Shown: positions 40,382 to 51,378 of the stretch, in pieces
How positions within the stretch are numbered: the stretch's first letter is position 1
Layout of the letters: every line of letters starts with the position of its first letter
Source: Rugamonas sp. A1-17
Lineage (GTDB): Bacteria > Pseudomonadota > Gammaproteobacteria > Burkholderiales > Burkholderiaceae_D
Reading direction: 5' to 3'
Length of the DNA stretch: 64,000 bases
Assembly: GCA_025548565.1 (NCBI GenBank)
Contig: JAJLPB010000014.1
Coordinates: 1 to 64,000, forward strand
Notes under the pieces: model-generated
Databases searched by the model: none
The model's input: only the letters and a program-made list of their open reading frames with translations
Told to the model about the DNA's origin: nothing
Position numbers and translations under genes: made by a program

Positions 40382-42022
40382 ATGGCGGAATATAGTGAAT
40401 TGTCGGTGCTGATCGTCGACCCGAATCCCGGGATGCGCGGCAGCCTGCACAACATGTTGAACCAATCCGGCATCACCAAGATCGATTACGCGGTCAGCTC
40501 CGGCACGGCCATCCGCCAGCTGGCCAAGAAACCGTTCGACATCGTCCTGTGCGAGTACGACCTGGGCAACGGCAGCGGCGAAAACAATGGCCAGGACGGC
40601 CAGCAGCTGCTGGAAGACCTGCGCCACCATAAGCTCATCGCGCCGTCGACCATCTTTATCATGCTCACATCCGAGGGCGTGTACAGCAAAGTGATCGGCG
40701 CGGCCGAGCTGACGCCGACCGACTACGTCCTCAAGCCCTTCACCGTGGACGCGCTGCTGCAGCGGCTGCGCAAGGCGGTCGAGCGGCGCGACGTGTTCCT
40801 GCCCATCCACCAGCTGGTGGAACTGGGCAGCGTCCGCAAAGCCATCGGCGAGTGCGGAATCGCCGAGGAAAAGAATCCCCGTTACGCGATCGACTTCGCG
40901 CGGCTGCGCGCCGAGCTGCTGATGTCGCTGGACGAACTGGCCGACGCCGAGGTGGTGTACCAGGTCATCCTGATGAACCGCCCTATCGCCTGGGCGCACC
41001 TGGGCATGGCGCGCTGCCAGTTCGGCCAGCAGAAGTACATCGAGGCGCAGGAGACCTTACAGGAACTGCTGGTCCACAATCCCAAGTTCATGGCGGCCTA
41101 CGATTTGCTGGCGCGCACCCACGAGGCGCTTGGGCAGCAGGAAGCGGCCAAGAAGATACTGGAGGACGCGGTGGCGATCTCGCCCAACATGGTGCGGCGC
41201 CTGCGCCACCTGGGCGAAGTGGCGTTCGAGACGGGCGATGTCGGCGTCGCCGAGAAGGCATTCAAGCAGGTGGTGGCCAAGGCCAAGTACTCCGAGTTCC
41301 GCGACCCCGAGGACCACGTCAAATTGGTCAAGACGCTGGTCAAGAAAGGCGACGCCAATCAGGCCAGTGGCGTGATACGCGACATGGAGCGCTCATTGCG
41401 CGGCAGCGCCAATGTCGAAGCCTGCCGCGCCATCGCCGCAGGGCTGCTGCAGGAAATGACCGGCAATATCAGCGGCGCGGCGGCGGAACTGACCACTGCC
41501 GTCAACGCCGTCGGCGCCAGCCGGGGCCTGTCGACCAGCCTCAAAATCGGCCTTGTGCACAGCTGCCTGAATGTGAAGCTGGACCAACAGGCCTCCGACC
41601 TGATGCTGAACCTGATGAACGATACCGAGAGCGGGGTGTCGATGGACGATGCGGTGCAGGTGTTCGAAAAGGCCGGCCGCCACGACCTCGCCGCCGGCAT
41701 GGGCGAACAAATCAAGCAACAGGTGGACGAGCTGATTGCGCACGCATCCGAACAACGCGGCCAAGGCGACCTGCGGGCTGCCGTCGATACGCTGAACGCG
41801 GCGCTGCGCAAGGCGCCGGCCAACATGTCGCTGCTGCCGGCGGCGACGTCGGCGATACTCAAGCAGCTGGACGATCTGGGTTGGGAAGTGCCGCTGGCCG
41901 AGCAATGCGCCTACCTGCTGGAGCGCATGCGCAAGATCGATCCGACCCATCCATCGCTGGAGGCGCTGCAATTGCAGTATTCGCACACCCAGCGCAAGTA
42001 CGGTATCGCGACGACGGCTTAG
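40382..42022 (+). CDS. Receiver-TPR protein with an atypical phosphoacceptor
   Basis: 546 residues from ATG 40382, with AGGA nine bases upstream. Residues 8-135 form a CheY-like receiver ([46 protein letters not shown]). The Thr and Lys are present, but the phosphoacceptor position aligns with Glu58 in VLCEYD and the usual acidic pair is D13-P14. The remaining 400 residues are TPR-like helical repeats ([82 protein letters not shown]). No output or DNA-binding domain, so likely a scaffold. Function unknown; no kinase nearby. Confidence 0.88.
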   Translation: MAEYSELSVLIVDPNPGMRGSLHNMLNQSGITKIDYAVSSGTAIRQLAKKPFDIVLCEYDLGNGSGENNGQDGQQLLEDLRHHKLIAPSTIFIMLTSEGVYSKVIGAAELTPTDYVLKPFTVDALLQRLRKAVERRDVFLPIHQLVELGSVRKAIGECGIAEEKNPRYAIDFARLRAELLMSLDELADAEVVYQVILMNRPIAWAHLGMARCQFGQQKYIEAQETLQELLVHNPKFMAAYDLLARTHEALGQQEAAKKILEDAVAISPNMVRRLRHLGEVAFETGDVGVAEKAFKQVVAKAKYSEFRDPEDHVKLVKTLVKKGDANQASGVIRDMERSLRGSANVEACRAIAAGLLQEMTGNISGAAAELTTAVNAVGASRGLSTSLKIGLVHSCLNVKLDQQASDLMLNLMNDTESGVSMDDAVQVFEKAGRHDLAAGMGEQIKQQVDELIAHASEQRGQGDLRAAVDTLNAALRKAPANMSLLPAATSAILKQLDDLGWEVPLAEQCAYLLERMRKIDPTHPSLEALQLQYSHTQRKYGIATTA

Positions 42023-42166
42023 TTACAGGATCAGTGAACCGGGAAAGTTCGACAGGTGGGAAATCAGGTACCAGGTCACGAAGTACAGGGCACACAGCAG
42101 GAAGGCCGACAGGATCGCACCATTCGCCGATCTGCGCCCGCGCAGGAGCTTGAGTAGCGTACGCAC
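42023..42166 (-). CDS. Small single-span membrane protein, 47 residues
   Basis: Begins GTG at 42164-42166 with a strong GGGAGGA five bases upstream. The product starts MRTLLKLLRGRRSANG (strongly basic), then one hydrophobic span AILSAFLLCALYFVTWYLI, and a short tail SHLSNFPGSLIL. Positive-inside charge predicts an inner-membrane protein with cytoplasmic N-terminus. The stop codon abuts the stop of the convergent receiver-TPR gene. It lies 118 bp downstream of the Clp_N gene on the same strand and could be cotranscribed with it. No family recognised. Confidence 0.6.
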   Translation of the reverse strand: MRTLLKLLRGRRSANGAILSAFLLCALYFVTWYLISHLSNFPGSLIL

Positions 42167-42284
42167 CGGGTCCTCCCTTCCATCTGTTCATCGAACCAAA
42201 ACTTTACGCCCCACGCCCTGCACTGGACAAGCCGGGAATCGCCGGTACCGTTTTTTGATGCCGATGGTATTGGATGGCGGGCCA

Positions 42285-42791
42285 TCAGGCGGCCATGGTG
42301 CGCAGCTCCTCTTCCGCCGCGCGGCCCAGGGCCTGCAGATCGACGTTGATGGCGCCAAAGGCGCGGCCCGCGGCGCTTTGCCGCATGCCCGCCACAACGA
42401 GCAGGATATGCGCCCCGCACAACGCGGCAGGCAAGCGGCGTTGCGCGTCGCGCAGCTTTTGTATCAGCGCTTGGCCGGACGGTTGGGCGTCGAACAGTTT
42501 CCCCGCCATCGCGGGCGGCGGCGCGATGTCGTCCGCCTCGACCTCCAGGCCCAGCGCGGACAACGCCGCGGCGTGCCGCTTCTCCAGCGCCGTGCGATAC
42601 GCTTCCGGATCGGCGCCGACGCGCTGGAATACACGCCGCGCCGAGCCGTCGGCCAGGTCCAGCGCGGCCAAAGCGTAATGTTCCGCGCCCGGGTGCTGCT
42701 GGCCCGCTTTCAAGGCCCAGCGCTCGGCATTGTTCGATAAATTGGCAATGGTGCGCAGGTCCTGCCAGCGCTGTTTGAACTTCGCGAACAT
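42285..42791 (-). CDS. Stand-alone Clp N-terminal domain protein
   Basis: 168 residues, no ATPase module. Two Clp_N-like repeats are visible: NLSNNAERWALKAGQQHPGAEHYALAALDLADGSARRVFQRVGADPEAYRTALE and, near the C-terminus, FDAQPSGQALIQKL...CGAHILLVVAG. The Clp_N domain is the substrate and adaptor docking domain of ClpA/ClpB/ClpC, so this could be an adaptor, a decoy, or a sensor. It lies 17 bp after the small HTH gene and is probably cotranscribed. Confidence 0.75.
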   Translation of the reverse strand: MFAKFKQRWQDLRTIANLSNNAERWALKAGQQHPGAEHYALAALDLADGSARRVFQRVGADPEAYRTALEKRHAAALSALGLEVEADDIAPPPAMAGKLFDAQPSGQALIQKLRDAQRRLPAALCGAHILLVVAGMRQSAAGRAFGAINVDLQALGRAAEEELRTMAA

Positions 42792-42808
42792 CGTTCCTCC
42801 CGTTGGAT

Positions 42809-43021
42809 TCAGCCGCGCGCCAGACTCGCCGCGTGCTTTTTATGGGCGGCCTGCCTGGAGACGCCAAGCGCCTCCGCTATCTGGGCCCAGGTCCAGCCGT
42901 CCTCCAACGCCTTGCGCACGGCTTTGCGCTCTATCTGGTCCGCGAGCTCGCGCAGCGCGAGCACCGCCGCCAGGGCTTCGCTTGGCGCGGTGGGAATCTT
43001 GAGGTGATGGAGATCGGTCAT
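42809..43021 (-). CDS. Small helix-turn-helix protein paired with the Clp_N protein
   Basis: 70 residues. Residues about 20-40 are helical (ALAAVLALRELADQIERKAVRKALE) and are followed by a clear HTH, WTWAQIAEALGVSRQAAHKKHA. Probable autoregulatory DNA-binding protein. Its ATG comes six bases after a good -10, and two copies of a palindrome GTCAA-N6-TTGAC overlap the promoter. A leaderless message is predicted. Confidence 0.8.
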   Translation of the reverse strand: MTDLHHLKIPTAPSEALAAVLALRELADQIERKAVRKALEDGWTWAQIAEALGVSRQAAHKKHAASLARG

Positions 43022-43023
43022 GC

Positions 43024-43039
43024 GTCAACTTTAATTGAC
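43024..43039. promoter_or_regulatory. Operator copy 1 over the -10 of the HTH-Clp_N promoter
   Basis: GTCAA at 43024-43028 and TTGAC at 43035-43039 separated by six bases. The minus-strand -10 TAAAGT (43033 down to 43028) lies within it. Confidence 0.7.
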
Positions 43040-43049
43040 AAATCCGGGC

Positions 43050-43069
43050 TTGTCAACTTTGCTTGACAA
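43050..43069. promoter_or_regulatory. Operator copy 2 over the -35 of the HTH-Clp_N promoter
   Basis: TTGTCAA at 43050-43056 and TTGACAA at 43063-43069, with the same six-base spacing as copy 1 and a centre 28 bp away. The minus-strand -35 TTGACA (43056 down to 43051) is inside it; the spacer to TAAAGT is exactly 17 bases. Confidence 0.72.
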
Positions 43070-43071
43070 GC

Positions 43072-43605
43072 CTAATCGGGGATCAATGAAAACACATGGG
43101 CCGCCACGGATTCGCCGCGCAGCTTGAGCCGGTTGCGCGCCAGGCATTCGTGCGTGGCGCCGGCCTTGCGCGCCACGGCGGCGCTGGGCTCATTGCCGGC
43201 GGCGACGACGATCTCCACCCGCGCTTGATTCAGGTGCAGGAAGGCGTAGCGGGCCAGCGCGATGGTCGCGGCGATCGCGGCGCCCTGCCGCTGCGCCGAC
43301 TCCCGCACCCAGTAGCCCAAGTTACAGAAGCTGTTGACCGCATTCATCTGGTTCAAGCCGCCGCCACCAACCAGCGAAACGCCATCCAGCAGGAAGATCC
43401 CGAATTCGTGGGCGCTGCCCTCGGCGCGGCTGGCGTCGCAAAAAGCAAACCACGACAACGCCTGCTCCTCAGTGTATTCGGCGTGCGCCCACGACATCCA
43501 TTGACCGACGCTGGACATCGATTCGCGAATGGCCGCCGCGAACGCCGGCGCGTCCGCCGCGACGAAGGGCCGCAGCACATAAGCACCCGCCTCCAGTTGC
43601 GTCAT
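43072..43605 (-). CDS. GNAT acetyltransferase, RimJ/RimL type
   Basis: 177 residues. RimJ/RimL-like pattern: [79 protein letters not shown], acetyl-CoA loop QRQGAA, and [24 protein letters not shown]. It would acetylate a protein N-terminus or small amine; target unknown. The ATG overlaps the 5-oxoprolinase stop by four bases. Confidence 0.88.
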   Translation of the reverse strand: MTQLEAGAYVLRPFVAADAPAFAAAIRESMSSVGQWMSWAHAEYTEEQALSWFAFCDASRAEGSAHEFGIFLLDGVSLVGGGGLNQMNAVNSFCNLGYWVRESAQRQGAAIAATIALARYAFLHLNQARVEIVVAAGNEPSAAVARKAGATHECLARNRLKLRGESVAAHVFSLIPD

Positions 43606-46600
43606 TGCTTATCCTTGCGCGGGCCGTAGCCGCCGCCGCCCGGCGTTTCGATGACGAACAGGTCGCCGGGCTGCATGTCGGTCTTGCCGATGTGGGCGAG
43701 CTCCTCGACACGACCATCGGCCCGCACCACGGTGTTGCGTCCCAACGCGCCCGGCTCACCACCGGCCATGCCGAACGGCGCGTGGATGCGGTTGTTCGAC
43801 AGGATGGCCGCGGTCATCGCTTCAAGGAAGCGCACTTTGCGCACGCCGCCGTTCCCCCCATGCCACTGGCCCGCACCGCCGCTGCCTTCACGGATGGCGT
43901 AACTCTCCAGGCGCACAGGGAAGCGGAACTCAAGGATCTCGGGATCGGTCAGGCGCGAATTGGTCATATTGGTCTGCACGACGCTGGTGCCGTCGAAGCC
44001 CGGGCCCGCGCCGGAGCCGCCGCTGATGGTCTCGTAGTACTGATAACGGGCATTCCCGAAGGTGAAGTTGTTCATCGTGCCCTGCGCCGCAGCCATCACT
44101 CCCAGCGCGCCGTACAGCGCATTGGTGATGCAGGTGGAGGTCTCCACATTCCCCGACACCACCGACGCCGGATAGTGGGGATTGAGCATGGAGCCTTGCG
44201 GTATCAGTACCTTCAGCGGCTTCAGACAGCCCGCGTTCAGCGGAATCTCGTCATCCACCAGCGTTCGGAACACGTACAACACGGCCGCCATGCATACCGC
44301 CGACGGCGCGTTGAAGTTATTCTCCAGCTGCGGCGAGGTGCCGGTAAAATCGATCTCCGCACTGCGGCTGGCATGATCGACCCGCACCGCCACTTGTATC
44401 TGCGCGCCGTTATCCAGTTGCAGCGTGTAGCTACCGTCCTTCAACGCGCTGATCACGCGCCGCACGGATTCCTCGGCGTTGTCCTGCACGTGGCCCATGT
44501 AGGCCTGAACCACATCCAGGCCGAAGTGGGCCACCATTTTGCGCAGCTCGTCCACGCCCTTTTGGTTGGCCGCCACCTGCGCACGCAGATCGGCCATGTT
44601 CTGGTCGGGATTGCGCGCGGGGTAGCGTGCGCCAGCAAGCATGGCGCGCGTCTCGGCCTCGCGCAGCTGGCCGCCGGCGGCGCCGTCCACCAGCTTGAAG
44701 TTATTGATTAACACGCCCTCTTCCTCGATCACGCGCGAATCCGGCGGCATCGAACCTGGCGTGGTGCCGCCGATGTCAGCATGGTGGCCGCGCGAGCCGA
44801 CGTAGAAAAGGATGTCCCGGCCCGCCTCGTCGAACACCGGCGAGATCACCGTCACATCCGGCAAATGGGTGCCGCCGTTGTATGGGTCGTTGAGCATGAA
44901 GACGTCGCCGGCGTGCATACGGCCGGCGTTCTCGCGCATCACGGTCTTAATGCTCTCGCCCATGGAGCCCAGGTGCACCGGCATATGCGGCGCGTTGGCG
45001 ATCAGGTTGCCGTCGGCGTCGAAGATGGCGCAGCTGAAGTCCAGCCGCTCCTTGATGTTGACCGAGTAGGCCGTGTTCTGCAGGCGCAGCCCCATTTGCT
45101 CGGCGATCGACATGAACAGGTTGTTGAAGATCTCCAGCATCACCGGATCGGCGCTGGTGCCGATGGCGCGGCGCTCCGGCAGCGCCACTACGCGCTTGAG
45201 CACCAGATGGTCGTGCAGCGTCACCTCCGCCTGCCATCCCGCTTCGACGATAGTGGTCGCATTCGCCTCGGCGATGATGGCCGGGCCTTTCACGATATCG
45301 CCGATGCGCGTGGCGCCGCGCTGGTACAGATTGGTCTGGCGCCATTTGCCACCGGTGTACATCGGCACCACCGCATGCGGCATCAGGCCCGACACGCGGC
45401 GCGGCGCCGGCTCCACGGTTTCGGATGGTGCGTCGGACTTGCCGACCGCCTCCACCGACACCGCCTCCACAATCAGCGCCTTGGACGGCATCAGGAAGGA
45501 ATAGCGCTTGCGGTAGGCCGCCTCGAACTGCGCCTTCATGCTGTCGACGGTATCAAACAAGACGATCAGCGCCGAATCCGTCCCTTCGTAACGCAGGTGC
45601 ACGCGGCGTATCAGCACGATGCGCTGGTCGTCCACGCCCTGGTGATGCAGGTCGGCGCGCGCATGGCGGCCCAGCGCGTGCAGGCGCGCGTCCAGGTCTT
45701 CCACCGAGTCGGCGCCGAGGCGTGCTTCCACCGCGGCCTCGCGCATCGCGGTCTGGTCGGCCAGGCCCATGCCGTAGGCCGACATCACGCCCGCCAGCGA
45801 ATGCACGAACACCGTCTTCATGCCCAGCGCGTCGGCCACCAGGCAGGCATGCTGCCCACCGGCGCCGCCAAAGCTGGTCAGCGCATACTCGGTGACGTCG
45901 TGCCCGCGCTGCACGGAGATCTGCTTGATCGCATTGGCCATGTTGCCGACGGCGATTTCGATGAAGCCCTCGGCCACCTGCTCCGGCGTGGTTTCCTTGC
46001 CGGTGGCGGCCTGGATGCGCGCCGCCAGTTCGGCGAAGCGGGTGCGCACGGCATGCGCGTCGAGCGCCTGCCGGCCCTCCGCCCCGAACAGCTGCGGGAA
46101 GTGATTGGGCTGGATTTTTCCGAGCATGACATTGCAGTCGGTGACCGCCAGCGGACCGCCGCGCCGATAACTGGCCGGCCCCGGATTGGCGCCAGCGCTG
46201 TCCGGCCCCACGCGATAGCGGCTGCCGTCGAAATGCAGGATAGAGCCGCCGCCCGCCGCCACCGTGTGGATGCTCATCATCGGCGCGCGCATGCGCACGC
46301 CGGCCACCTGGGTTTCGAACACGCGCTCGAACTCGCCGGAAAAATGCGAGACGTCGGTCGAGGTGCCGCCCATGTCGAAGCCGATCACTTTGTCGAAGCC
46401 GGCCAGCTTGCTGGCTCGGACCATGCCCACGATGCCGCCCGCAGGGCCGCTCAGGATGCTGTCCTTGCCCTGGAACGCGCGCGCGTCGGTCAGGCCGCCG
46501 CTGGACTGCATGAACTGCAGGTTCACACCGGGCATTTCCTTCGCCACCTGGTCGACGTAGCGCCGCAGGATGGGCGACAGATAGGCGTCCACCACGGTCG

Positions 46601-47216
46601 TGTCGCCGCGCGCGACAAGTTTCATCATCGGGCTGACTTCGTGCGAGACCGAGACCTGCGTAAACCCCATCAGCCGCGCCATCTCCGCCACCTTGACCTC
46701 ATGCGCGTGATAACGGTAGCCGTGCATGAAGACGATGGCCAGCGAACGCAGGCCCATGTCGTAGGCTGCGGCCAGGCCGGCGCGCGCGGTCTCCATGTCC
46801 AGCGCGGCGACGGTCTCTCCATGAGCGCCCATGCGCTCGTCGATTTCAATCACATGGCTGTACAGCAGCTCTGGCAGCAGGATGCGGCGGTCGAACAGGC
46901 GCGGACGGTTCTGGTAAGCGATGCGCAGCGCGTCGCGGAAACCGCGCGTGATGGCCAGCGCGGTGGGCTCGCCCTTGCGCTCCAATAGCGCGTTGGTGGC
47001 GACGGTGGTGCCCATCTTGACGGCACCGATCTGCGCCACCGGAATCGGCTTGCCCTTGGCGACACCCATCAATTGGCGGATGCCGGCGATGGCCGCATCG
47101 GCGTACTGCTCGGGGTTCTCGGACAGCAGCTTGAGCGTACGCAAGCGCCCATCGGGCGGACGCGCCACGATGTCGGTAAACGTACCACCCCGGTCTATCC
47201 AGAACTGCCAATCCAT
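43602..47216 (-). CDS. 5-oxoprolinase / hydantoinase, fused A and B subunits
   Basis: 1204 residues. The HyuA half (1-680) begins [19 protein letters not shown], with [14 protein letters not shown] and [18 protein letters not shown]. The HyuB half begins near residue 690 ([43 protein letters not shown]) and includes [21 protein letters not shown]. The fused length and order match ATP-dependent 5-oxoprolinase (OplaH), which hydrolyses 5-oxoproline to glutamate. Hydantoinase activity cannot be excluded from sequence. Coupled to the GNAT gene. Confidence 0.9.
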   Translation of the reverse strand: MDWQFWIDRGGTFTDIVARPPDGRLRTLKLLSENPEQYADAAIAGIRQLMGVAKGKPIPVAQIGAVKMGTTVATNALLERKGEPTALAITRGFRDALRIAYQNRPRLFDRRILLPELLYSHVIEIDERMGAHGETVAALDMETARAGLAAAYDMGLRSLAIVFMHGYRYHAHEVKVAEMARLMGFTQVSVSHEVSPMMKLVARGDTTVVDAYLSPILRRYVDQVAKEMPGVNLQFMQSSGGLTDARAFQGKDSILSGPAGGIVGMVRASKLAGFDKVIGFDMGGTSTDVSHFSGEFERVFETQVAGVRMRAPMMSIHTVAAGGGSILHFDGSRYRVGPDSAGANPGPASYRRGGPLAVTDCNVMLGKIQPNHFPQLFGAEGRQALDAHAVRTRFAELAARIQAATGKETTPEQVAEGFIEIAVGNMANAIKQISVQRGHDVTEYALTSFGGAGGQHACLVADALGMKTVFVHSLAGVMSAYGMGLADQTAMREAAVEARLGADSVEDLDARLHALGRHARADLHHQGVDDQRIVLIRRVHLRYEGTDSALIVLFDTVDSMKAQFEAAYRKRYSFLMPSKALIVEAVSVEAVGKSDAPSETVEPAPRRVSGLMPHAVVPMYTGGKWRQTNLYQRGATRIGDIVKGPAIIAEANATTIVEAGWQAEVTLHDHLVLKRVVALPERRAIGTSADPVMLEIFNNLFMSIAEQMGLRLQNTAYSVNIKERLDFSCAIFDADGNLIANAPHMPVHLGSMGESIKTVMRENAGRMHAGDVFMLNDPYNGGTHLPDVTVISPVFDEAGRDILFYVGSRGHHADIGGTTPGSMPPDSRVIEEEGVLINNFKLVDGAAGGQLREAETRAMLAGARYPARNPDQNMADLRAQVAANQKGVDELRKMVAHFGLDVVQAYMGHVQDNAEESVRRVISALKDGSYTLQLDNGAQIQVAVRVDHASRSAEIDFTGTSPQLENNFNAPSAVCMAAVLYVFRTLVDDEIPLNAGCLKPLKVLIPQGSMLNPHYPASVVSGNVETSTCITNALYGALGVMAAAQGTMNNFTFGNARYQYYETISGGSGAGPGFDGTSVVQTNMTNSRLTDPEILEFRFPVRLESYAIREGSGGAGQWHGGNGGVRKVRFLEAMTAAILSNNRIHAPFGMAGGEPGALGRNTVVRADGRVEELAHIGKTDMQPGDLFVIETPGGGGYGPRKDKQ

Positions 47217-47301
47217 GCAAGCCTCGCTACGATAACTGAAGCGTGTATTGTAGTGTCTCGGCCGCGCGTGGGACAGCGGCCTTACAACATAATTTGGATG
47301 C

Positions 47302-47307
47302 TAAAAT
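47302..47307 (+). promoter_or_regulatory. Extended -10 before nnr
   Basis: TAAAAT preceded by TG one base upstream (extended -10 type), six bases before the ATG at 47314 with no Shine-Dalgarno. Predicts a leaderless nnr message. Confidence 0.45.
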
Positions 47308-47313
47308 CACACC

Positions 47314-48819
<1,506 letters not shown>

Positions 48820-48823
48820 CCGG

Positions 48824-49576
48824 TCAAACCAGCCGTCCCGCCGCGATGGTGATGGTGCGGGCGCAGCGCGCCGCCATCGCCTGGTCGTGCGTGACCAGCA
48901 CCAGCGTGGAGCCGTGCTGGCGATTCAGTGCGAACATCAGTTTGATGACCGCCTCGCCGGTGGCCGCATCCAGGCTGCCGGTCGGCTCGTCGGCGAACAG
49001 CAGCGGCGGTTCGGTGACGAAGGCCCGCGCCAGCGCCACGCGCTGCTGCTCGCCGCCGGACAGGTATTTGGGATAGTGCTTCAGGCGGCTGGCCAGCCCC
49101 ACCCGCTCCAGCATGCTCTCCGCCTTCTCCCGCGCATGCGTGGCGCCGCGCAGCTCCAGCGGCAGCATCACGTTTTCCAGCGCAGTCAGATGCGCCAGCA
49201 GCTGGAACGACTGGAACACGAAACCCAGCTTTTCCTTGCGCAGCGCTGCGCGGCCATCCTCGTCCAGCGCGTAGATATCGACGCCGTCGAGCATCACGCG
49301 GCCCGCGCTGGGCGTGTCCAGGCCGGCCAGCAGACCTAGCAAAGTCGACTTGCCCGAGCCGGAAGCGCCTACAATGGCGAGCGTCTCGGCTTTTTGCACG
49401 GTAAAATCCACCTCGTGCAGGATCGTCAGTTCGCCGCTGGCGTCGGCCACGCGCTTGGCCAGGCCGCTGACGGCGATGGCCGCCTGCGCGCCGGCAAGCG
49501 GCACAGCGGCGGCGCTGGACACCAGGCCCGGTCCGTCCGGCATGAAATGGGAAGACGCTTTAGGGAAATCAGGCAT
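48824..49576 (-). CDS. LolD/YbbA-type ABC transporter ATPase without adjacent permease
   Basis: 250 residues from ATG 49576; ATG 49543 is also possible. Walker A AIVGASGSGKSTLLGLLAG, Q-loop FVFQSFQLLAHLTALENV, signature LSGGEQQRVALARA, Walker B LLFADEPTGSLDAATGE and switch His VLVTHDQAMA: the FtsE/LolD/MacB class. In E. coli the same ATPase (YbbA) is divergent from tesA and followed by a large permease YbbP. Here the convergent nnr gene follows directly and no permease is present. The start codon overlaps that of tesA on the opposite strand (CATG). Confidence 0.9.
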   Translation of the reverse strand: MPDFPKASSHFMPDGPGLVSSAAAVPLAGAQAAIAVSGLAKRVADASGELTILHEVDFTVQKAETLAIVGASGSGKSTLLGLLAGLDTPSAGRVMLDGVDIYALDEDGRAALRKEKLGFVFQSFQLLAHLTALENVMLPLELRGATHAREKAESMLERVGLASRLKHYPKYLSGGEQQRVALARAFVTEPPLLFADEPTGSLDAATGEAVIKLMFALNRQHGSTLVLVTHDQAMAARCARTITIAAGRLV

Positions 49577-50234
49577 GCTGAATGTGTTAAATGTTTTATA
49601 CGGTTTATCAAGAAAACTGCGTAGCCAGGCCTTGGCCGCGTTGCTGCTGGCATCGGCCATGGCGAGCGCCTATTCTGCACCAAAAACCGTGCTGGTGCTC
49701 GGCGACAGCCTTTCGGCCGAATATGGCCTGGCGCGCGGCGCCGGCTGGGTCGCGCTGGCCGAGCAAAAACTCAAGAGCCAGAAGATCGAGGCCAACGTGG
49801 TCAACGCCAGCGTCAGCGGCGAAACCACCAGCGGCGGCCGCACGCGCTTGCCGGCGCTGCTGGCGAAGTACAAGCCGGCGCTGGTGGTGATCGAACTGGG
49901 CGCCAACGACGGCCTGCGCGGCCTGCCGGTGGCCGCTGCCGAGACCAATCTGCGCGCGATGGCCGATGCCGCGGCCAAGGCCGACGCCAAGGTCATGTTG
50001 ATCGGCATGCGCATGCCGCCCAACTACGGGCGCGATTACGCAGACAAATTCTTCGCCATGTACGGCACCCTGAGCAAGGAGATCAAGGCGCCGCTGGTGC
50101 CGTTCATGCTCGACGGGATCGCCGACAAGCCGCAGCTGTTCCAGCCGGACCGCCTGCACCCGCTGGCCGAAGCCCATCCGACCATCCTGGCCAACATCTG
50201 GCCCGTCCTACAGAAAAGCATCAAGGCAAAATGA
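49575..50234 (+). CDS. tesA: Periplasmic arylesterase / lysophospholipase L1 (TesA), GDSL family
   Basis: 219 residues from ATG 49575, with AGGG nine bases upstream. Signal peptide with basic LSRKLRSQ and hydrophobic ALAALLLASAMASAYSA. SGNH blocks: block I VLVLGDSLSAEYGL (Ser), block II Gly in VNASVSGETTSGGR, block III ELGANDGLRG (Asn), block V DRLHPLAEAHP (Asp, His). Hydrolyses thioesters and lysophospholipids. Overlaps mnmH by four bases (ATGA). Confidence 0.93.
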   Translation: MLNVLNVLYGLSRKLRSQALAALLLASAMASAYSAPKTVLVLGDSLSAEYGLARGAGWVALAEQKLKSQKIEANVVNASVSGETTSGGRTRLPALLAKYKPALVVIELGANDGLRGLPVAAAETNLRAMADAAAKADAKVMLIGMRMPPNYGRDYADKFFAMYGTLSKEIKAPLVPFMLDGIADKPQLFQPDRLHPLAEAHPTILANIWPVLQKSIKAK

Positions 50235-51292
50235 GGTATCCAGAAATCCTAGTGTTCGACGACGCGCTCCAGCAACTGGACAAGTTCGACACCATCATCG
50301 ACGTCCGCAGCCCCGCCGAATACGCGCTGGACCACCTGCCCGGCGCCATCAACGCGCCGGTGCTGGACGACGCGCAGCGCATCCAGGTCGGCACGATGTA
50401 CAAGCAGGTCAATTCGTTCGAGGCCAAAAAGGTCGGCGCCGCGCTGGTGGCGAAGAATATCGCCGCCCACATCGAGGCGCTGTGGCTGGACAAGCCGCGC
50501 GAATGGCGTCCCCTGATCTACTGCTGGCGCGGAGGCAACCGCAGCGGCTCGATGGCGCACATCCTGGCCAAGATAGGCTGGCCGGTGGCGCAGCTGGACG
50601 GCGGTTACAAGGCTTTCCGCGCCCACGTCAACGCGGCGCTGGAACAGGCGCCGGGGTTGAACTTCAAGGTCATCTGCGGTACCACCGGCAGCGGCAAGAG
50701 CCGCTTGCTGGAAGTGCTGCACGCGAACGGCGCGCAAGTGCTGGACCTGGAGCGGCTGGCCGCCCATCGCGGCTCGGTGCTGGGCAACCTGCCGAGCCAA
50801 CCGCAGCCCAGCCAGAAGGCATTCGAGACCGCGATCTGGAATACCCTACGCCGCTTCGATCCCGCGCTGCCGGTGTTTGTGGAATCGGAGAGCAAGAAGG
50901 TCGGCAACCTGCGGGTGCCGACGGCGCTGATGGATGCCATGCGCGCCTCCGACTGCGTCGCGCTGACGCTGTCGCGCGCCAACCGCGTGCGCCTGCTGAT
51001 GGAGGATTACGCGCATTTCACCGACAGTCCCGCCTCGCTCAACGAGCAGCTGGAATTTCTGACGCCGCTGCACGGGCGCGAGAAGATCGGACGCTGGCAA
51101 GGCATGGCGGTGGCCGGCGCGATGCCGGCCCTGGTCGAGGAGCTGCTGGCCGACCACTACGATCCGGCCTATCTGCGCTCGATCGACCGCAATTTCGTCA
51201 AATATGGCCAGGCCTTGCCGCTGGAACTGGCGGACATCGACAGCACCGCCTTCCACGCCGCCGCGTTAAGCCTGATGACGGCGCCGGCCTGA
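50231..51292 (+). CDS. mnmH: tRNA 2-selenouridine synthase
   Basis: 353 residues. Rhodanese domain (1-125) with IDVRSPAEYALDHLPGAINAPVL and the active-site Cys in IYCWRGGNRSGSMAHIL. C-terminal P-loop domain with VICGTTGSGKSRLLE. It replaces sulfur by selenium at U34 of Lys, Glu and Gln tRNAs and can also geranylate 2-thiouridine. Needs selenophosphate from SelD, which is not in the window. Coupled to tesA by overlapping stop and start. Confidence 0.94.
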   Translation: MRYPEILVFDDALQQLDKFDTIIDVRSPAEYALDHLPGAINAPVLDDAQRIQVGTMYKQVNSFEAKKVGAALVAKNIAAHIEALWLDKPREWRPLIYCWRGGNRSGSMAHILAKIGWPVAQLDGGYKAFRAHVNAALEQAPGLNFKVICGTTGSGKSRLLEVLHANGAQVLDLERLAAHRGSVLGNLPSQPQPSQKAFETAIWNTLRRFDPALPVFVESESKKVGNLRVPTALMDAMRASDCVALTLSRANRVRLLMEDYAHFTDSPASLNEQLEFLTPLHGREKIGRWQGMAVAGAMPALVEELLADHYDPAYLRSIDRNFVKYGQALPLELADIDSTAFHAAALSLMTAPA

Positions 51293-51310
51293 GTCTGGCC
51301 CACCAACACA

Positions 51311-51350
51311 AAGCCCCGAGAACCGGCGTCCGGTTGTCGGGGCTTTTTTT
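51311..51350 (+). terminator. Intrinsic terminator after mnmH
   Basis: AAGCCCCGA (51311-51319) and TCGGGGCTT (51337-51345), enclosing a second short stem ACCGG/CCGGT, followed by a T run to 51350. Confidence 0.9.
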
Positions 51351-51378
51351 CGCTACGGCTTAGTGTGCTGAAGGGCCG

